Shown here piece by piece: positions 1 through 8,406 of a stretch of DNA of 64,000 nucleotides (position 1 is the first letter of the stretch; the number at the start of each line of letters is the position of its first letter). The DNA is from Mycolicibacterium sp. TY81 (GTDB taxonomy: Bacteria; Actinomycetota; Actinomycetes; Mycobacteriales; Mycobacteriaceae). The DNA is taken from NCBI RefSeq assembly GCF_018326285.1, contig NZ_AP023362.1, positions 930,001 to 994,000 on the forward strand. The letters run 5' to 3'. The notes beneath the pieces were generated by a model. The model had not been told where the DNA came from. It saw only the letters and a program-made list of their open reading frames with translations, and did not search any database. Both the position numbers and the translations under genes were made by a program.

Positions 1-692
1 GGGCACGGGAAGTCACGTCCACCGAGATGTGGGAGTGCCTCAACACGACCTACAACGCCCTCTCTGAGCGCGAGCGGGCCGCCAGAAGGCTTGGGCCGCA
101 CGAGTTCCTGAGCTTCGTGGAAGGCCGCGCCGCGATGTTCGCGGGCCTGGCCGACTCGACGCTGTCGCGCGACGACGGCTACCGCTTCATGATGCTGGGC
201 CGGGCGATCGAGCGCGTCGACATGACGGTGCGCCTGCTGCTGGCCCGCGTCGGTGACAGTGCGTCGTCGCCGGCGTGGGTGACGGTGCTGCGCTCGGCCG
301 GTGCCCACGACACCTACCTGCGCACCTACCGCGGGGTGCTCGACGCCGGGCGGGTCGTCGAATTCATGTTGCTGGACAGGCTGTTTCCGCGGTCGGTGTT
401 CTATTCGCTGCGGCTGGCCGAGCGGCATCTCGACGAGCTGCACAACCGGCCGCACGACCGCATCGGCGCCACCGGTGAGGCCCAGCGACTCCTCGGCCGC
501 GCGCGCAGTGAGCTGGAGTTCCTGCAGCCGGGCCTGCTGCTGGACTCGCTGGAGGATCGCCTGGCGGGCTTGCAGCGCAGCTGCCGGGAAATCGGAGAAG
601 CGTTGGCGCTGGAGTACTTTCACGCGGCGCCGTGGGTCGCCTGGACGGACGCGGGCCACGCGGTGTCGGTTATCGAAGAAGGTGAGATCTGA
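1..692 (+). CDS. Alpha-E domain protein, 3' part (5' end outside window)
   Basis: This is the C-terminal part of an alpha-E (DUF403-type) helical protein. The frame is open from base 3 and reads AREVTSTE before the Met at 27, so the true start lies upstream. Family members are about 320 residues and roughly 230 are present here. Visible family signatures are the MWECLNTTYN segment, FVEGRAAMFAGLADST, and RFMMLGRAIERVDMTVRLLL. Alpha-E proteins travel with circularly permuted ATP-grasp ligases and transglutaminase-like proteins in a putative peptide-synthesis or modification set. The transglutaminase follows after a single base, so the two are almost certainly co-transcribed. Biochemical function is not established. 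The M. tuberculosis counterpart is probably Rv2410c (from memory of gene order). Confidence 0.85.
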   Translation, partial: AREVTSTEMWECLNTTYNALSERERAARRLGPHEFLSFVEGRAAMFAGLADSTLSRDDGYRFMMLGRAIERVDMTVRLLLARVGDSASSPAWVTVLRSAGAHDTYLRTYRGVLDAGRVVEFMLLDRLFPRSVFYSLRLAERHLDELHNRPHDRIGATGEAQRLLGRARSELEFLQPGLLLDSLEDRLAGLQRSCREIGEALALEYFHAAPWVAWTDAGHAVSVIEEGEI

Positions 693-693
693 T

Positions 694-1533
694 ATGTGGC
701 GGCTCAGAGTTGTCCATGCCACCGGGTATGCCTACAAGTCGGCGGTGACGGCGTCGTTCAACGAGGCCAGGTTGACGCCGCGCTCGGACTCGCGGCAGAA
801 CGTCGTCCTCAACCGTGTCGAGACGACGCCGGCCACCCGGTCGTACCGGTACATCGACTACTGGGGCACCGCGGTGACGGCCTTCGATCTGCATGCGCCG
901 CACACCGAGTTGGAGGTGACGTCGTCCTCGGTCGTCGAGACCGACAAGGGCGAGATGCCCGCGGAACTGGTCACCTGGGACGACCTGGCGGGTGCCGGCG
1001 TGCGCGACCGGTTCGACGAACTGCTCGTCCCGACCGGCTACACGCCGGTCAGCAAGCGGCTGCAGCGCGTCGGCCAGCGGATCATGAAGTACTACGACCC
1101 GCAGGAAGCCGTGATCGCCGCGGCGAACTGGGTCAACACCGAACTCGACTACGTGCCCGGCACCACCGGGGTGCACTCGTCCGGGCTGGATGCGCTGCGC
1201 GAAGGCAAGGGCGTCTGTCAGGACTTCGCGCACCTGACGCTGATCTTGTTGCGCAGCATGGGGATTCCGGCCCGGTACGTGTCCGGCTATCTGCACCCGC
1301 AGCGCCGGGCCGAGGTCGGTGACACCATCGAAGGCCAGAGCCACGCCTGGGTGCAGGCCTGGACCGGTGGCTGGTGGGACTACGACCCGACCAACGACGT
1401 CGAGATCAACGAGCAGTACGTGACGGTCGCGGTGGGGCGGGACTATTCGGACGTCACCCCGCTGAAGGGCATCTACTCGGGCGAGGGCTCCACCGACCTG
1501 GATGTGGTGGTGGAAATCACCCGGCTCGCTTGA
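694..1533 (+). CDS. Transglutaminase-like cysteine protease family protein
   Basis: A 279-residue protein with a bacterial transglutaminase-like N-terminal region (residues 1-100) and a papain-fold transglutaminase core. The catalytic triad is readable: Cys175 in GVCQDFAHL, His217 in SHAWVQAW and Asp231 in WWDYDPTND. The ATG at 694 lies one base after the alpha-E stop and is preceded by GAAGGTGAGAT, which suits translational coupling. A longer reading of the same frame starting at 301 would lie inside the alpha-E gene and is not credible. Such proteins accompany alpha-E and ATP-grasp partners in actinobacteria and may process or crosslink peptides (known association, substrate unknown). Likely orthologue Rv2409c. 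Confidence 0.88.
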   Translation: MWRLRVVHATGYAYKSAVTASFNEARLTPRSDSRQNVVLNRVETTPATRSYRYIDYWGTAVTAFDLHAPHTELEVTSSSVVETDKGEMPAELVTWDDLAGAGVRDRFDELLVPTGYTPVSKRLQRVGQRIMKYYDPQEAVIAAANWVNTELDYVPGTTGVHSSGLDALREGKGVCQDFAHLTLILLRSMGIPARYVSGYLHPQRRAEVGDTIEGQSHAWVQAWTGGWWDYDPTNDVEINEQYVTVAVGRDYSDVTPLKGIYSGEGSTDLDVVVEITRLA

Positions 1534-1600
1534 CTTTCGCCGCGCACTCTCCGCCGCCGACTACCATGGATGTGAGGTGGATCACGATCGGAGGCGGGCG

Positions 1601-2032
1601 ATGCGGATCGCGGACGTACTGAGCAACAAGGGTGCGGCGGTAGCGACCATCGCCCCCGAGACCACGGTGTCGCAACTACTGGCCAGCCTCGCCGCGCTGA
1701 ACATCGGTGCCATGGTGGTCGTCGGGGACGACGGATTGGCCGGCATCGTGTCCGAGCGCGACGTCGTGCGCGAGCTGCACAAGCGCGGCGGTGGCCTACT
1801 GGGCCAGCCGGTTTCGGAGATCATGACGACGGTCCTGGCGACCTGCACGCCGCGGGACACCGTCGACCATCTCGTGGTGCTGATGACCCAGAACCGGGTG
1901 CGGCACGTGCCCGTCCTCGACGACGGCCGGCTGGCCGGCATCGTCAGCATCGGCGACGTGGTCAAGACCCGGATGGAAGAGCTCGAGACCGAGCAGCAGC
2001 ACCTGCAGGACTACATCACCCAGGGCGGTTAA
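1601..2032 (+). CDS. Two-CBS-domain protein
   Basis: A 143-residue protein made of a tandem CBS pair (Bateman module). CBS1 is about residues 8-60, ending in GIVSERDVVREL, and CBS2 about 72-125, ending in GIVSIGDVVKTRMEE. A short acidic helix closes the protein. The start at 1601 is chosen because GGAGGCGGGCG directly precedes ATG and the protein then begins at the usual MRIADVLSNKG. CBS pairs bind adenine nucleotides, but no enzyme domain is attached and the ligand cannot be read. Matches the Rv2406c position next to Rv2405/lepA in M. tuberculosis. Confidence 0.87.
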   Translation: MRIADVLSNKGAAVATIAPETTVSQLLASLAALNIGAMVVVGDDGLAGIVSERDVVRELHKRGGGLLGQPVSEIMTTVLATCTPRDTVDHLVVLMTQNRVRHVPVLDDGRLAGIVSIGDVVKTRMEELETEQQHLQDYITQGG

Positions 2033-2075
2033 TCTCCCGCGAGCCGGCCTGGGGGCACCTCCCGCTTGCGGGGGA

Positions 2076-2095
2076 GTTTGTACCGCGACACGCCG
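2076..2095 (+). repeat. 20-bp inverted repeat, copy A (left of GNAT gene)
   Basis: The core GTTTGTACCGCGACACGCCG is identical to the reverse complement of 2858-2877 on the other side of the GNAT gene. Weaker similarity extends both ways: TCCCGC about 15 bases upstream, and GCGTGCA followed by a GGGCC(G/A)CTC block downstream. The full element is therefore roughly 60 bp (about 2060-2125). Seen directly; function unknown. Confidence 0.7.
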
Positions 2096-2193
2096 GTATC
2101 CGCGTGCAATTTTGGGCCGCTCGTCGGCTGCGAACGGGCGCAGACTGCACGGAGATCCGGGCGGGGCGTAGCAGTTCACGGCAAGCTGGCGGC

Positions 2194-2802
2194 ATGCGTG
2201 AAATTCAGACCCGGCCGGCCACTCGTTCCGACATCGGTGGCTTGTCGCACACCCTTGCCCGCGCGTTCGCCGACGACCCGGTGATGAAGTGGATGCTGCC
2301 CGACGCTGGGCTGCGCCGGCGCCGGCTGCCGCGCCTGTTCACGGCGCTCACCAAGCACCACCATCTGGGCAACGGCGGGGTCGAGATCGCCTCGTCGGCC
2401 GACGGCATCGGAGGCGCGGCGTTGTGGGATCCCCCGGGCAAGTGGCAGCAGACGCGCGGCGCCGAGCTGCGGGCGGTGCCCATGATGCTGCTGACGTTCG
2501 GCACCGCGGTGCTGCGCGGCCAGGCAGCCGCGGAGTTGATGAAGAAGCACCACCCGGAGGAGCCGCATTGGTACCTCGCGGTGATCGGCAGCGACCCGAC
2601 GGTGCGCGGTGGCGGGTTCGGACAAGCGCTGATGCGGTCGCGGCTGGATCGCGTCGACGCGGAACACGCCCCGGCCTATCTGGAGTCGAGCAACCCGGTG
2701 AACGTGCCCTACTACGAGCGGTTCGGTTTCGAGGTCACCGGTGAGATGGTGCTGCCGAACGGTGGACCGAGCCTGATTCCGATGTGGCGGCAGCCGCGGT
2801 AG
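2194..2802 (+). CDS. GNAT family N-acetyltransferase
   Basis: A 202-residue single GNAT domain. The N-terminal motif RPATRSDIGGLSHTLARAFADDP is typical. The acetyl-CoA pyrophosphate loop is in the IGSDPTVRGGGFGQALM segment (residues about 129-146). The C-terminal NVPYYERFGFEVTGE block is the usual closing strand. ATG 2194 is chosen over an in-frame start at 2104 because the domain begins right after it; the Shine-Dalgarno is weak (AAGCTGGCGGC). Substrate cannot be predicted. The gene stands alone between the CBS gene and a convergent PemK-like gene and is bracketed by an inverted 20-bp repeat. Confidence 0.83.
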   Translation: MREIQTRPATRSDIGGLSHTLARAFADDPVMKWMLPDAGLRRRRLPRLFTALTKHHHLGNGGVEIASSADGIGGAALWDPPGKWQQTRGAELRAVPMMLLTFGTAVLRGQAAAELMKKHHPEEPHWYLAVIGSDPTVRGGGFGQALMRSRLDRVDAEHAPAYLESSNPVNVPYYERFGFEVTGEMVLPNGGPSLIPMWRQPR

Positions 2803-2811
2803 GTGCGTTCA

Positions 2812-2830
2812 ACGCCCGCTCGTCGGGCGT
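2812..2830 (+). terminator. Hairpin downstream of GNAT gene
   Basis: ACGCCCG, a 5-base loop and CGGGCGT form a 7-bp stem just after the GNAT stop and before the convergent gene. There is no U-tract, as is common in mycobacterial intrinsic terminators. Confidence 0.4.
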
Positions 2831-2857
2831 GAGTGGCCCCTGAATGCACGCAAAAAG

Positions 2858-2877
2858 CGGCGTGTCGCGGTACAAAC
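2858..2877 (-). repeat. 20-bp inverted repeat, copy B (right of GNAT gene)
   Basis: CGGCGTGTCGCGGTACAAAC is the exact reverse complement of 2076-2095. The extended similarity runs from about 2829 to 2892. It lies between the GNAT gene and the stop of the PemK-like gene. Confidence 0.7.
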
Positions 2878-2900
2878 ACGGCCGCTCGCGGGAAGTGGGC

Positions 2901-3515
2901 CTAGCGCCAGGAGTAGCTGGCGCGGAGGCGGGCGGCGATGATCTCGAACTTCTCGCGCTCGAGGATCGCGCCTTCGCGGCGGATGCCTTCCTCCGGGACG
3001 TCGAGCACGCGGTCGAGGCGAACCCAGCTGGCGCGTCCCTCGTAGTCCCAGCTGCCCGATCCGATGCCCACCCAGTCGGGGTCGCCCTGGTGGCGGTCCT
3101 GGCTCGACAACATCAGCCCCAGCAAGGTGTTGCGATCGCGGCCGACGACCAGCACCGGGCGGTCCTGGCCGCGTGTCGGGTCGTCCTCGTAGACGACCCA
3201 GGTCCAGACGATCTCGCCCGGGTCGGCCTGGCCGTCCAGGTCAGGTGAGTAGACGATGCGACGGGCGCGGTGTGCGGTGGGGACGATGTTCTCGGTGACC
3301 GGGCGGCCGGCGGTGATGGCCGCCTGCTGCTCCGCCGGAACCGCGCCGAGCGCCGTCAGGCCCACTTCGATGCCGAACCGGATGCCCTGCTGAATGGTCC
3401 GGGACAGCCCGTCAGGCTGCTGCAAGGTGCGGATGAGCTTGGGCGCGTCGTTGAACACCAGTTGTTCCGCCAGACGCTGGAACGTCCTCCACTGCGACGC
3501 CATGCCATCGAGCAT
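2901..3515 (-). CDS. PemK/MazF-like protein (Rv2405-like)
   Basis: A protein of 204 residues (200 if the second Met, at 3503, is used). The first 75 residues are an alpha-helical region (FQRLAEQLVFNDAPKLIRTL). The C-terminal 125 residues resemble a MazF/PemK SH3-like barrel: IVYSPDLDG, DPGEIVWTWVVYEDD, RPVLVVGRD, then WVRLDRVLDV. In toxins of this class the barrel binds and cuts RNA. No antitoxin gene is adjacent and the N-terminal extension is unusual for a toxin, so activity is uncertain. It is divergent from lepA across about 100 bp; the same arrangement occurs at Rv2405/Rv2404c in M. tuberculosis. Neither start has a convincing ribosome site. Confidence 0.7.
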   Translation of the reverse strand: MLDGMASQWRTFQRLAEQLVFNDAPKLIRTLQQPDGLSRTIQQGIRFGIEVGLTALGAVPAEQQAAITAGRPVTENIVPTAHRARRIVYSPDLDGQADPGEIVWTWVVYEDDPTRGQDRPVLVVGRDRNTLLGLMLSSQDRHQGDPDWVGIGSGSWDYEGRASWVRLDRVLDVPEEGIRREGAILEREKFEIIAARLRASYSWR

Positions 3516-3615
3516 AGGGGAGTTTCCGGGCCGCGATTTAGTCGCCGGGGTCCTCGCTAGATACCCTGGTAGCCGCGCGTGATACGCGCAGACCCATCGT
3601 CACCAGGAGATTCCC

Positions 3616-5457
3616 ATCAGCAGTTTCGCCGACAAGACGTTCACTGCGCCGGCGCAGATTCGGAACTTCTGCATCATCGCCCATATCGACCACGGCAAGT
3701 CCACCCTGGCCGACCGCATGCTGCAGCTCACCGGCGTCGTCGACGACCGGTCGATGCGCGCGCAGTACCTGGACCGCATGGACATCGAGCGTGAGCGCGG
3801 CATCACGATCAAGGCGCAGAACGTCCGGCTGCCCTGGAAGGTCGGTGACGAGGAGTTCGTCCTGCACCTGATCGACACCCCGGGCCACGTCGACTTCACC
3901 TACGAGGTGTCGCGCGCGCTGGAGGCCTGTGAGGGCGCCGTGCTGCTGGTCGACGCCGCGCAGGGCATCGAGGCGCAGACCCTGGCCAACCTGTACCTGG
4001 CGCTGGACCGCGACCTGACGATCATCCCGGTGCTCAACAAGATCGACCTGCCGGCCGCCGACCCGGACCGCTACGCGGGTGAGATCGCGCACATCATCGG
4101 CTGTGAGCCGTCCGACGTGCTGCGGGTGTCGGGCAAGACCGGTGAAGGCGTCAAGGAGCTGCTCGACGCCGTCGTCCGCCAGATCCCGGCACCGACCGGC
4201 GACCCGGATGCCCCGACCCGCGCGATGATCTTCGACTCGGTCTACGACATCTACCGCGGCGTGGTGACCTACGTCCGGGTGGTGGACGGCAAGATCGTCC
4301 CGCGCGAGAAGATCGCGATGATGTCGACCGGAGCGACGCACGAACTGCTCGAGGTCGGCATCGTGTCGCCCGAGCCCAAGGCCTCCGAGGGCCTCGGCGT
4401 CGGCGAGGTGGGTTACCTCATCACCGGTGTGAAGGACGTCCGTCAGTCCAAGGTCGGTGACACCGTGACCACGGCCCGCAAGGGCGCCACCGACGCGCTG
4501 ACGGGCTACCGCGAGCCCAAGCCGATGGTCTACTCGGGCCTGTACCCCGTCGACGGGTCGGACTACCCGAACCTGCGCGACGCCCTCGACAAGCTCCAGC
4601 TCAACGACGCCGCGCTGACCTACGAGCCGGAAACCTCTGTGGCCCTTGGCTTCGGCTTCCGCTGCGGCTTCCTGGGCCTGCTGCACATGGAGATCACCCG
4701 GGAGCGCCTCGAGCGCGAGTTCAACCTGGACCTGATCTCCACCTCGCCCAACGTGGTCTACCGGGTGATCAAGGACGACAACACCGAGATGGTCGTCACC
4801 AACCCGTCGGACTGGCCGGAAGGCAAGGTGCGCAGCGTCTTCGAGCCGGTCGTGAAGACGACGGTGATCGCGCCCAGCGAGTTCATCGGCACCATCATGG
4901 AGCTCTGTCAGTCCCGCCGCGGTGAACTGCAGGGCATGGACTACCTGTCCCCGGAGCGCGTCGAGCTGCGCTACACCATGCCGCTCGGCGAGATCATCTT
5001 CGACTTCTTCGACTCGCTGAAGTCCCGCACGCGCGGCTACGCGTCGCTGGATTACGAAGAGGCCGGCGAGCAGGAAGCCGATCTGGTGAAGGTCGACATC
5101 CTGCTGCAGGGCGAGGCCGTCGACGCGTTCAGTGCCATCGTGCACAAGGATTCGGCGTCGGCGTACGGCAACAAGATGACGACCAAGCTCAAGGAGCTGA
5201 TCCCGCGTCAGCAGTTCGAGGTCCCGGTGCAGGCCGCGATCGGCTCGAGAATCATTGCGCGCGAGAACATCCGGGCCATCCGCAAGGACGTGCTCTCCAA
5301 GTGCTACGGCGGTGACATCACCCGTAAGCGCAAGCTGCTCGAGAAGCAGAAGGAGGGCAAGAAGCGCATGAAAACCATTGGCCGGGTTGAGGTTCCGCAG
5401 GAGGCCTTCGTGGCCGCGCTGTCGACCGACGCGGCGAGCGACAAGCCCAAGAAGTAG
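3616..5457 (+). CDS. lepA: Elongation factor 4 (LepA), with non-canonical start codon
   Basis: Ribosome back-translocating GTPase EF4. G1 is AHIDHGKS (residues 22-29), the switch region includes [12 protein letters not shown]3 is DTPGH and G4 is NKID. The elongation factor domains follow and the LepA-specific C-terminal domain runs to [16 protein letters not shown]. The frame has no ATG, GTG or TTG between the upstream stop at 3580 and Met at 3718, yet the P-loop lies before 3718, so the start must be non-standard. ATC at 3616 sits 6 nt after AGGAG; ATT at 3610 is the alternative. Length is then 613 residues, normal for LepA. It is divergent from the PemK-like gene and followed by a perfect palindrome. 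Confidence 0.93.
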   Translation: MSSFADKTFTAPAQIRNFCIIAHIDHGKSTLADRMLQLTGVVDDRSMRAQYLDRMDIERERGITIKAQNVRLPWKVGDEEFVLHLIDTPGHVDFTYEVSRALEACEGAVLLVDAAQGIEAQTLANLYLALDRDLTIIPVLNKIDLPAADPDRYAGEIAHIIGCEPSDVLRVSGKTGEGVKELLDAVVRQIPAPTGDPDAPTRAMIFDSVYDIYRGVVTYVRVVDGKIVPREKIAMMSTGATHELLEVGIVSPEPKASEGLGVGEVGYLITGVKDVRQSKVGDTVTTARKGATDALTGYREPKPMVYSGLYPVDGSDYPNLRDALDKLQLNDAALTYEPETSVALGFGFRCGFLGLLHMEITRERLEREFNLDLISTSPNVVYRVIKDDNTEMVVTNPSDWPEGKVRSVFEPVVKTTVIAPSEFIGTIMELCQSRRGELQGMDYLSPERVELRYTMPLGEIIFDFFDSLKSRTRGYASLDYEEAGEQEADLVKVDILLQGEAVDAFSAIVHKDSASAYGNKMTTKLKELIPRQQFEVPVQAAIGSRIIARENIRAIRKDVLSKCYGGDITRKRKLLEKQKEGKKRMKTIGRVEVPQEAFVAALSTDAASDKPKK

Positions 5458-5458
5458 G

Positions 5459-5507
5459 GATTTGTGCACGATTTTCCGCGGTCACCGCGGAAAATCGTGC
5501 ACAAATC
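5459..5507. repeat. Perfect 24-bp inverted repeat after lepA (terminator-like)
   Basis: Left arm 5459-5482 and right arm 5484-5507 are exact reverse complements around a single C. The arms carry GATTTGTGCACG at the outside and TTTTCCGCGG at the centre. A near-identical element sits at 18980-19028. It directly follows the lepA stop and probably ends its transcript, but recurrence suggests a dispersed repeat. Confidence 0.75.
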
Positions 5508-5594
5508 GCCTCTGACGCCTGCGGATTTGTTCCCATCGCATCGTTCTGAGCGCAAACCTGGGTGCCGGGCGCCTCGAGTCGTAGCTTGCACGGT

Positions 5595-6917
5595 GTGTCG
5601 AAAGAACTTCACCTTCTAGCGTTCGGCAACACTCGATCCGCCGGACCGTGGCGGCACCCCGATGCAGACAACAGCACCGCGGGTGTGCGGCGCCGCCTCA
5701 TCAAACACGCGCAGACGGCGGAAGCGGGCACCTTCGACGCACTGTTCTTCGCCGACGGGCTGAACTACGGGCCGCCGGCCACCTGGGCCTACAAGATTCC
5801 CGAGGATTTCGAACCGCTCACCGCGACGGCCGCGCTGTCGTCGGTGACCGACCACATCGGTCTGGTGGTCACCGGCTCGGCGACGCTGCAGCATCCTTTC
5901 CACCTGGCGCGGCAGCTGCTTTCGCTCGATCACCTCAGCGGCGGGCGAGCCGGATGGAATCTGGTGACCAGTTTCGCTCGCGCGGCGGCGGACAATTTCA
6001 GCGCGCGGGGCGTCGTCGATCACGACGAGCGCTACGCGATCGCCGAAGAGGCGCTCGACGTGGTCCGCAAACTCTGGGACGGGTGGGGCGAGGACACGAT
6101 CATCGAGGACCGGGCCGCCGGAGTCTTCCACGATGTCAACACGATTCGTACGGCAAACCATCACGGCAAGTACTTCGATGTGACGGGCCCGCTGGGTGCG
6201 TCGCGCTCCGCGCAGGGCCAGCCGGTGATCTTCCAGGCCGGAGCGTCGACCACCGGTAGGACTTTCGCCGCCCAGCACGCCGAGGTCATCTTCACCAGCC
6301 ACGGCAATCGCGAACGGGCACAAGAGTTCTATCGGCAAATCCACCAGGAGGCCCGGCGTCTCGGCCGCGCCACACCGCCGCTGATCACCCCGTCGTTCCG
6401 CTACGTCATCGGCTCGACCGAGGACGAGGCGCGCCGCGCCGAACGGGACGAGTACGAGTACTTCAGCCCCGAATATCAGGCGGCCTGGCTGCTCGAGGTG
6501 GAGGTCGACGTCGTCGGCGCCGATCTCGACGGACCCGTGCCCGACTCGGCATTTCCCGAATCCACGCAGACGCACCAGACCGCGCTGGCCGGATATCGCG
6601 CGCTGGCCGCGGAAAGCCCGACCGTGCGGGACTTCCTGTATCGCACCGTCAACGGCTGGGGCGCCGGCGTCGTCGGCACCCCGGAACGCATAGCCGACGA
6701 ACTCGAGGAGTGGTTCACCCAAGGCGCCGCAGACGGTTTCGTCCTTCGCGACTCCGGATTGCCCGGCCAGGCCGAGTTGTTCGTCGATCAGGTGGTTCCG
6801 GTGCTGCGCAAGCGCGGCCTGTTCCGCCACGAATACGCGGGCACGACGTTGCGATCGCATCTCGGGCTGGAGGTCCCCGCTCGCGCCTCGTCTTTCGCTG
6901 AGCCAGGTGCCCGATGA
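5595..6917 (+). CDS. LLM-class flavin-dependent monooxygenase (NtaA/SnaA/DszA type), first copy
   Basis: A 440-residue member of the bacterial luciferase-like group that uses reduced FMN from a partner reductase. Family features are the start ELHLLAFGN, the DALFFADGLNYG strand, the SLDHLSGGRAGWNLVTS block, the DERYAIAEEALDVVRKLWDGW helix and PVIFQAGASTTGRTFAAQHAE. This subgroup includes enzymes acting on nitrilotriacetate, dibenzothiophene sulfone and dimethyl sulfide; the substrate is not readable. GTG 5595 is chosen because the family pattern begins immediately after it; another GTG lies at 5562. The stop overlaps the next start as ATGA, so it heads a co-translated run. Confidence 0.85.
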   Translation: MSKELHLLAFGNTRSAGPWRHPDADNSTAGVRRRLIKHAQTAEAGTFDALFFADGLNYGPPATWAYKIPEDFEPLTATAALSSVTDHIGLVVTGSATLQHPFHLARQLLSLDHLSGGRAGWNLVTSFARAAADNFSARGVVDHDERYAIAEEALDVVRKLWDGWGEDTIIEDRAAGVFHDVNTIRTANHHGKYFDVTGPLGASRSAQGQPVIFQAGASTTGRTFAAQHAEVIFTSHGNRERAQEFYRQIHQEARRLGRATPPLITPSFRYVIGSTEDEARRAERDEYEYFSPEYQAAWLLEVEVDVVGADLDGPVPDSAFPESTQTHQTALAGYRALAAESPTVRDFLYRTVNGWGAGVVGTPERIADELEEWFTQGAADGFVLRDSGLPGQAELFVDQVVPVLRKRGLFRHEYAGTTLRSHLGLEVPARASSFAEPGAR

Positions 6918-8296
6918 CGGAGCCCTTCGTCCTCGCCGGTTTCACCATGTCGACGGTGTCGCACGGCAACTTCGGCATGTGGCGTCACCCGCAGGACCAG
7001 ACCTCCCGGTACACCGACCTCCGGTACTGGGTGGAACTCGCGCAGCTCTTGGAGGCCGGCGGCTTCGATCTGCTCTTCATCGCCGACGCGGTCGGCCAGC
7101 TCGACGTCTTCGGTGGCAGCGCGCAGGCGGCGCTCACCGGCGCGGTGCAGACACCGGTCACCGACCCGCTGCTCGCCGTCTCCGCGATGGCGGCCGCCAC
7201 CGAGCATCTCGGCTTCGGCATCACGGTGTCCACCACGTACGAGAGTCCATATCTGCTGGCGCGCAAGTTCAGTACGCTCGACCACCTCACCGGTGGGCGG
7301 ATCGGGTGGAACATCGTCACGTCGCTGCTGGACAGCGCCGCCCGCAACATCATCGCGCGCGACCGGCAGATTCCGCACGATGAGCGGTACGCGATGGCGC
7401 AAGAGTTCCTCGAAGTCACCTACAAGCTGTGGGAAGGGTCCTGGGAACCCGACGCGGTACTGCGCGACCGCGACCGTGGCGTCTACACCGACGCCGACAA
7501 GGTGCACCCCATCGGGCATCACGGCCGCTACTTCAGCGTGCCGGGTGCGCATCTGGTCGAACCGTCCCCGCAACGCACTCCCGTGTTGTTCCAGGCCGGA
7601 ACATCGACGGCGGGAAGGGAATTCGCGGCGCGCAATGCCGAATTGGTGTTCGCCAGCGATCCCCGTCCGGAGGTGTTGCGCGCCAACATCGCCGACATCC
7701 GGCGTCGCGCAGTGCAATACGGGCGGCGTCCGGACGCCATCAAGTTTCTGACCTCGGTCGAGATCGTCACCGACAGCACCGATGCCGCCGCACAGGCGAA
7801 GGCCGACGAACTGGCGCGTTACCACGATCTCGAAGCCGGTCTGGTGCTGTTGTCGGCGCTGTCGGGTGTCGACTGGTCCGGCTACGGGGTGGACCGGCCG
7901 ATCGAACAGTTCGACACCGACGCGAGCCGGTCGATCCTGGCCGCCGTGGCCGATCCCGATGCGCGCCAGCGTCTTACGTTGCGTGACTATGCCGGTGGGC
8001 TCGGCGGCTTCGGGGGCGCGTTGTTCGTCGGCTCCGGCCGCACCGTCGCCGACGACCTGGAAAGTTACGCGGAGCGCGCGGGCGTCGACGGCTTCAACAT
8101 CTCGTATCACATCACACCGGGCAGCTTCGTCGATGTCGCCGAACACCTGATCCCCGAGCTGCGCCGGCGCGGGCGAGCGCGGGAGGCCGGTTCTTCGGAG
8201 ACGTTGCGACAGCGAATTTTCGGCGGCGCGTCTGCACTGCTGCCCGACGATCATCCCGGTACCGCGTTCCGGCATCAAAGAATCGCGTCGATTTGA
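6914..8296 (+). CDS. LLM-class flavin-dependent monooxygenase (NtaA/SnaA/DszA/DmoA type), second copy
   Basis: A 460-residue paralogue of the preceding enzyme, with the same landmarks: FDLLFIADAVG, STLDHLTGGRIGWNIVTSLLDSAA, DERYAMAQEFLEVTYKLWEGSW, and PVLFQAGTSTAGREFAARNAE. Length and motifs fit the DszA/DmoA/NtaA branch, two-component FMNH2-dependent monooxygenases. ATG 6914 overlaps the previous stop (ATGA). No flavin reductase is encoded in the window, so the FMNH2 source is elsewhere. With a permease and an SfnB/DszC-like protein downstream, oxidation of an imported organosulfur or chelator-like compound is a reasonable inference. Confidence 0.85.
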   Translation: MTEPFVLAGFTMSTVSHGNFGMWRHPQDQTSRYTDLRYWVELAQLLEAGGFDLLFIADAVGQLDVFGGSAQAALTGAVQTPVTDPLLAVSAMAAATEHLGFGITVSTTYESPYLLARKFSTLDHLTGGRIGWNIVTSLLDSAARNIIARDRQIPHDERYAMAQEFLEVTYKLWEGSWEPDAVLRDRDRGVYTDADKVHPIGHHGRYFSVPGAHLVEPSPQRTPVLFQAGTSTAGREFAARNAELVFASDPRPEVLRANIADIRRRAVQYGRRPDAIKFLTSVEIVTDSTDAAAQAKADELARYHDLEAGLVLLSALSGVDWSGYGVDRPIEQFDTDASRSILAAVADPDARQRLTLRDYAGGLGGFGGALFVGSGRTVADDLESYAERAGVDGFNISYHITPGSFVDVAEHLIPELRRRGRAREAGSSETLRQRIFGGASALLPDDHPGTAFRHQRIASI

Positions 8297-8337
8297 TCGC
8301 TGCCGTATCGACCGTGACTGGAGGAAAGTGAATATCA

Positions 8338-8359
8338 CGGTAATAGATCGGTAAATACC
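8338..8359 (+). promoter_or_regulatory. Tandem CGGTAAT/CGGTAAA direct repeats before the permease gene
   Basis: CGGTAATAGAT and CGGTAAATACC lie head to tail with an 11-base period (one helical turn) about 60 bases before the permease start. The spacing suits a regulator site, but none is identified. Much of the 110-bp gap is AT-richer than its surroundings. Confidence 0.25.
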
Positions 8360-8406
8360 TGTGCGGCAAAGCATTACGCGATACGCAGGGTGGAAAGGCA
8401 GGCAAC

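Noticed and set aside
3538..5469. 643-residue open frame antisense to lepA
   Set aside because: It is the mirror of a conserved gene in high-GC DNA; its translation is rich in His/Arg/Val/Leu repeats of codon mirrors with no domain.
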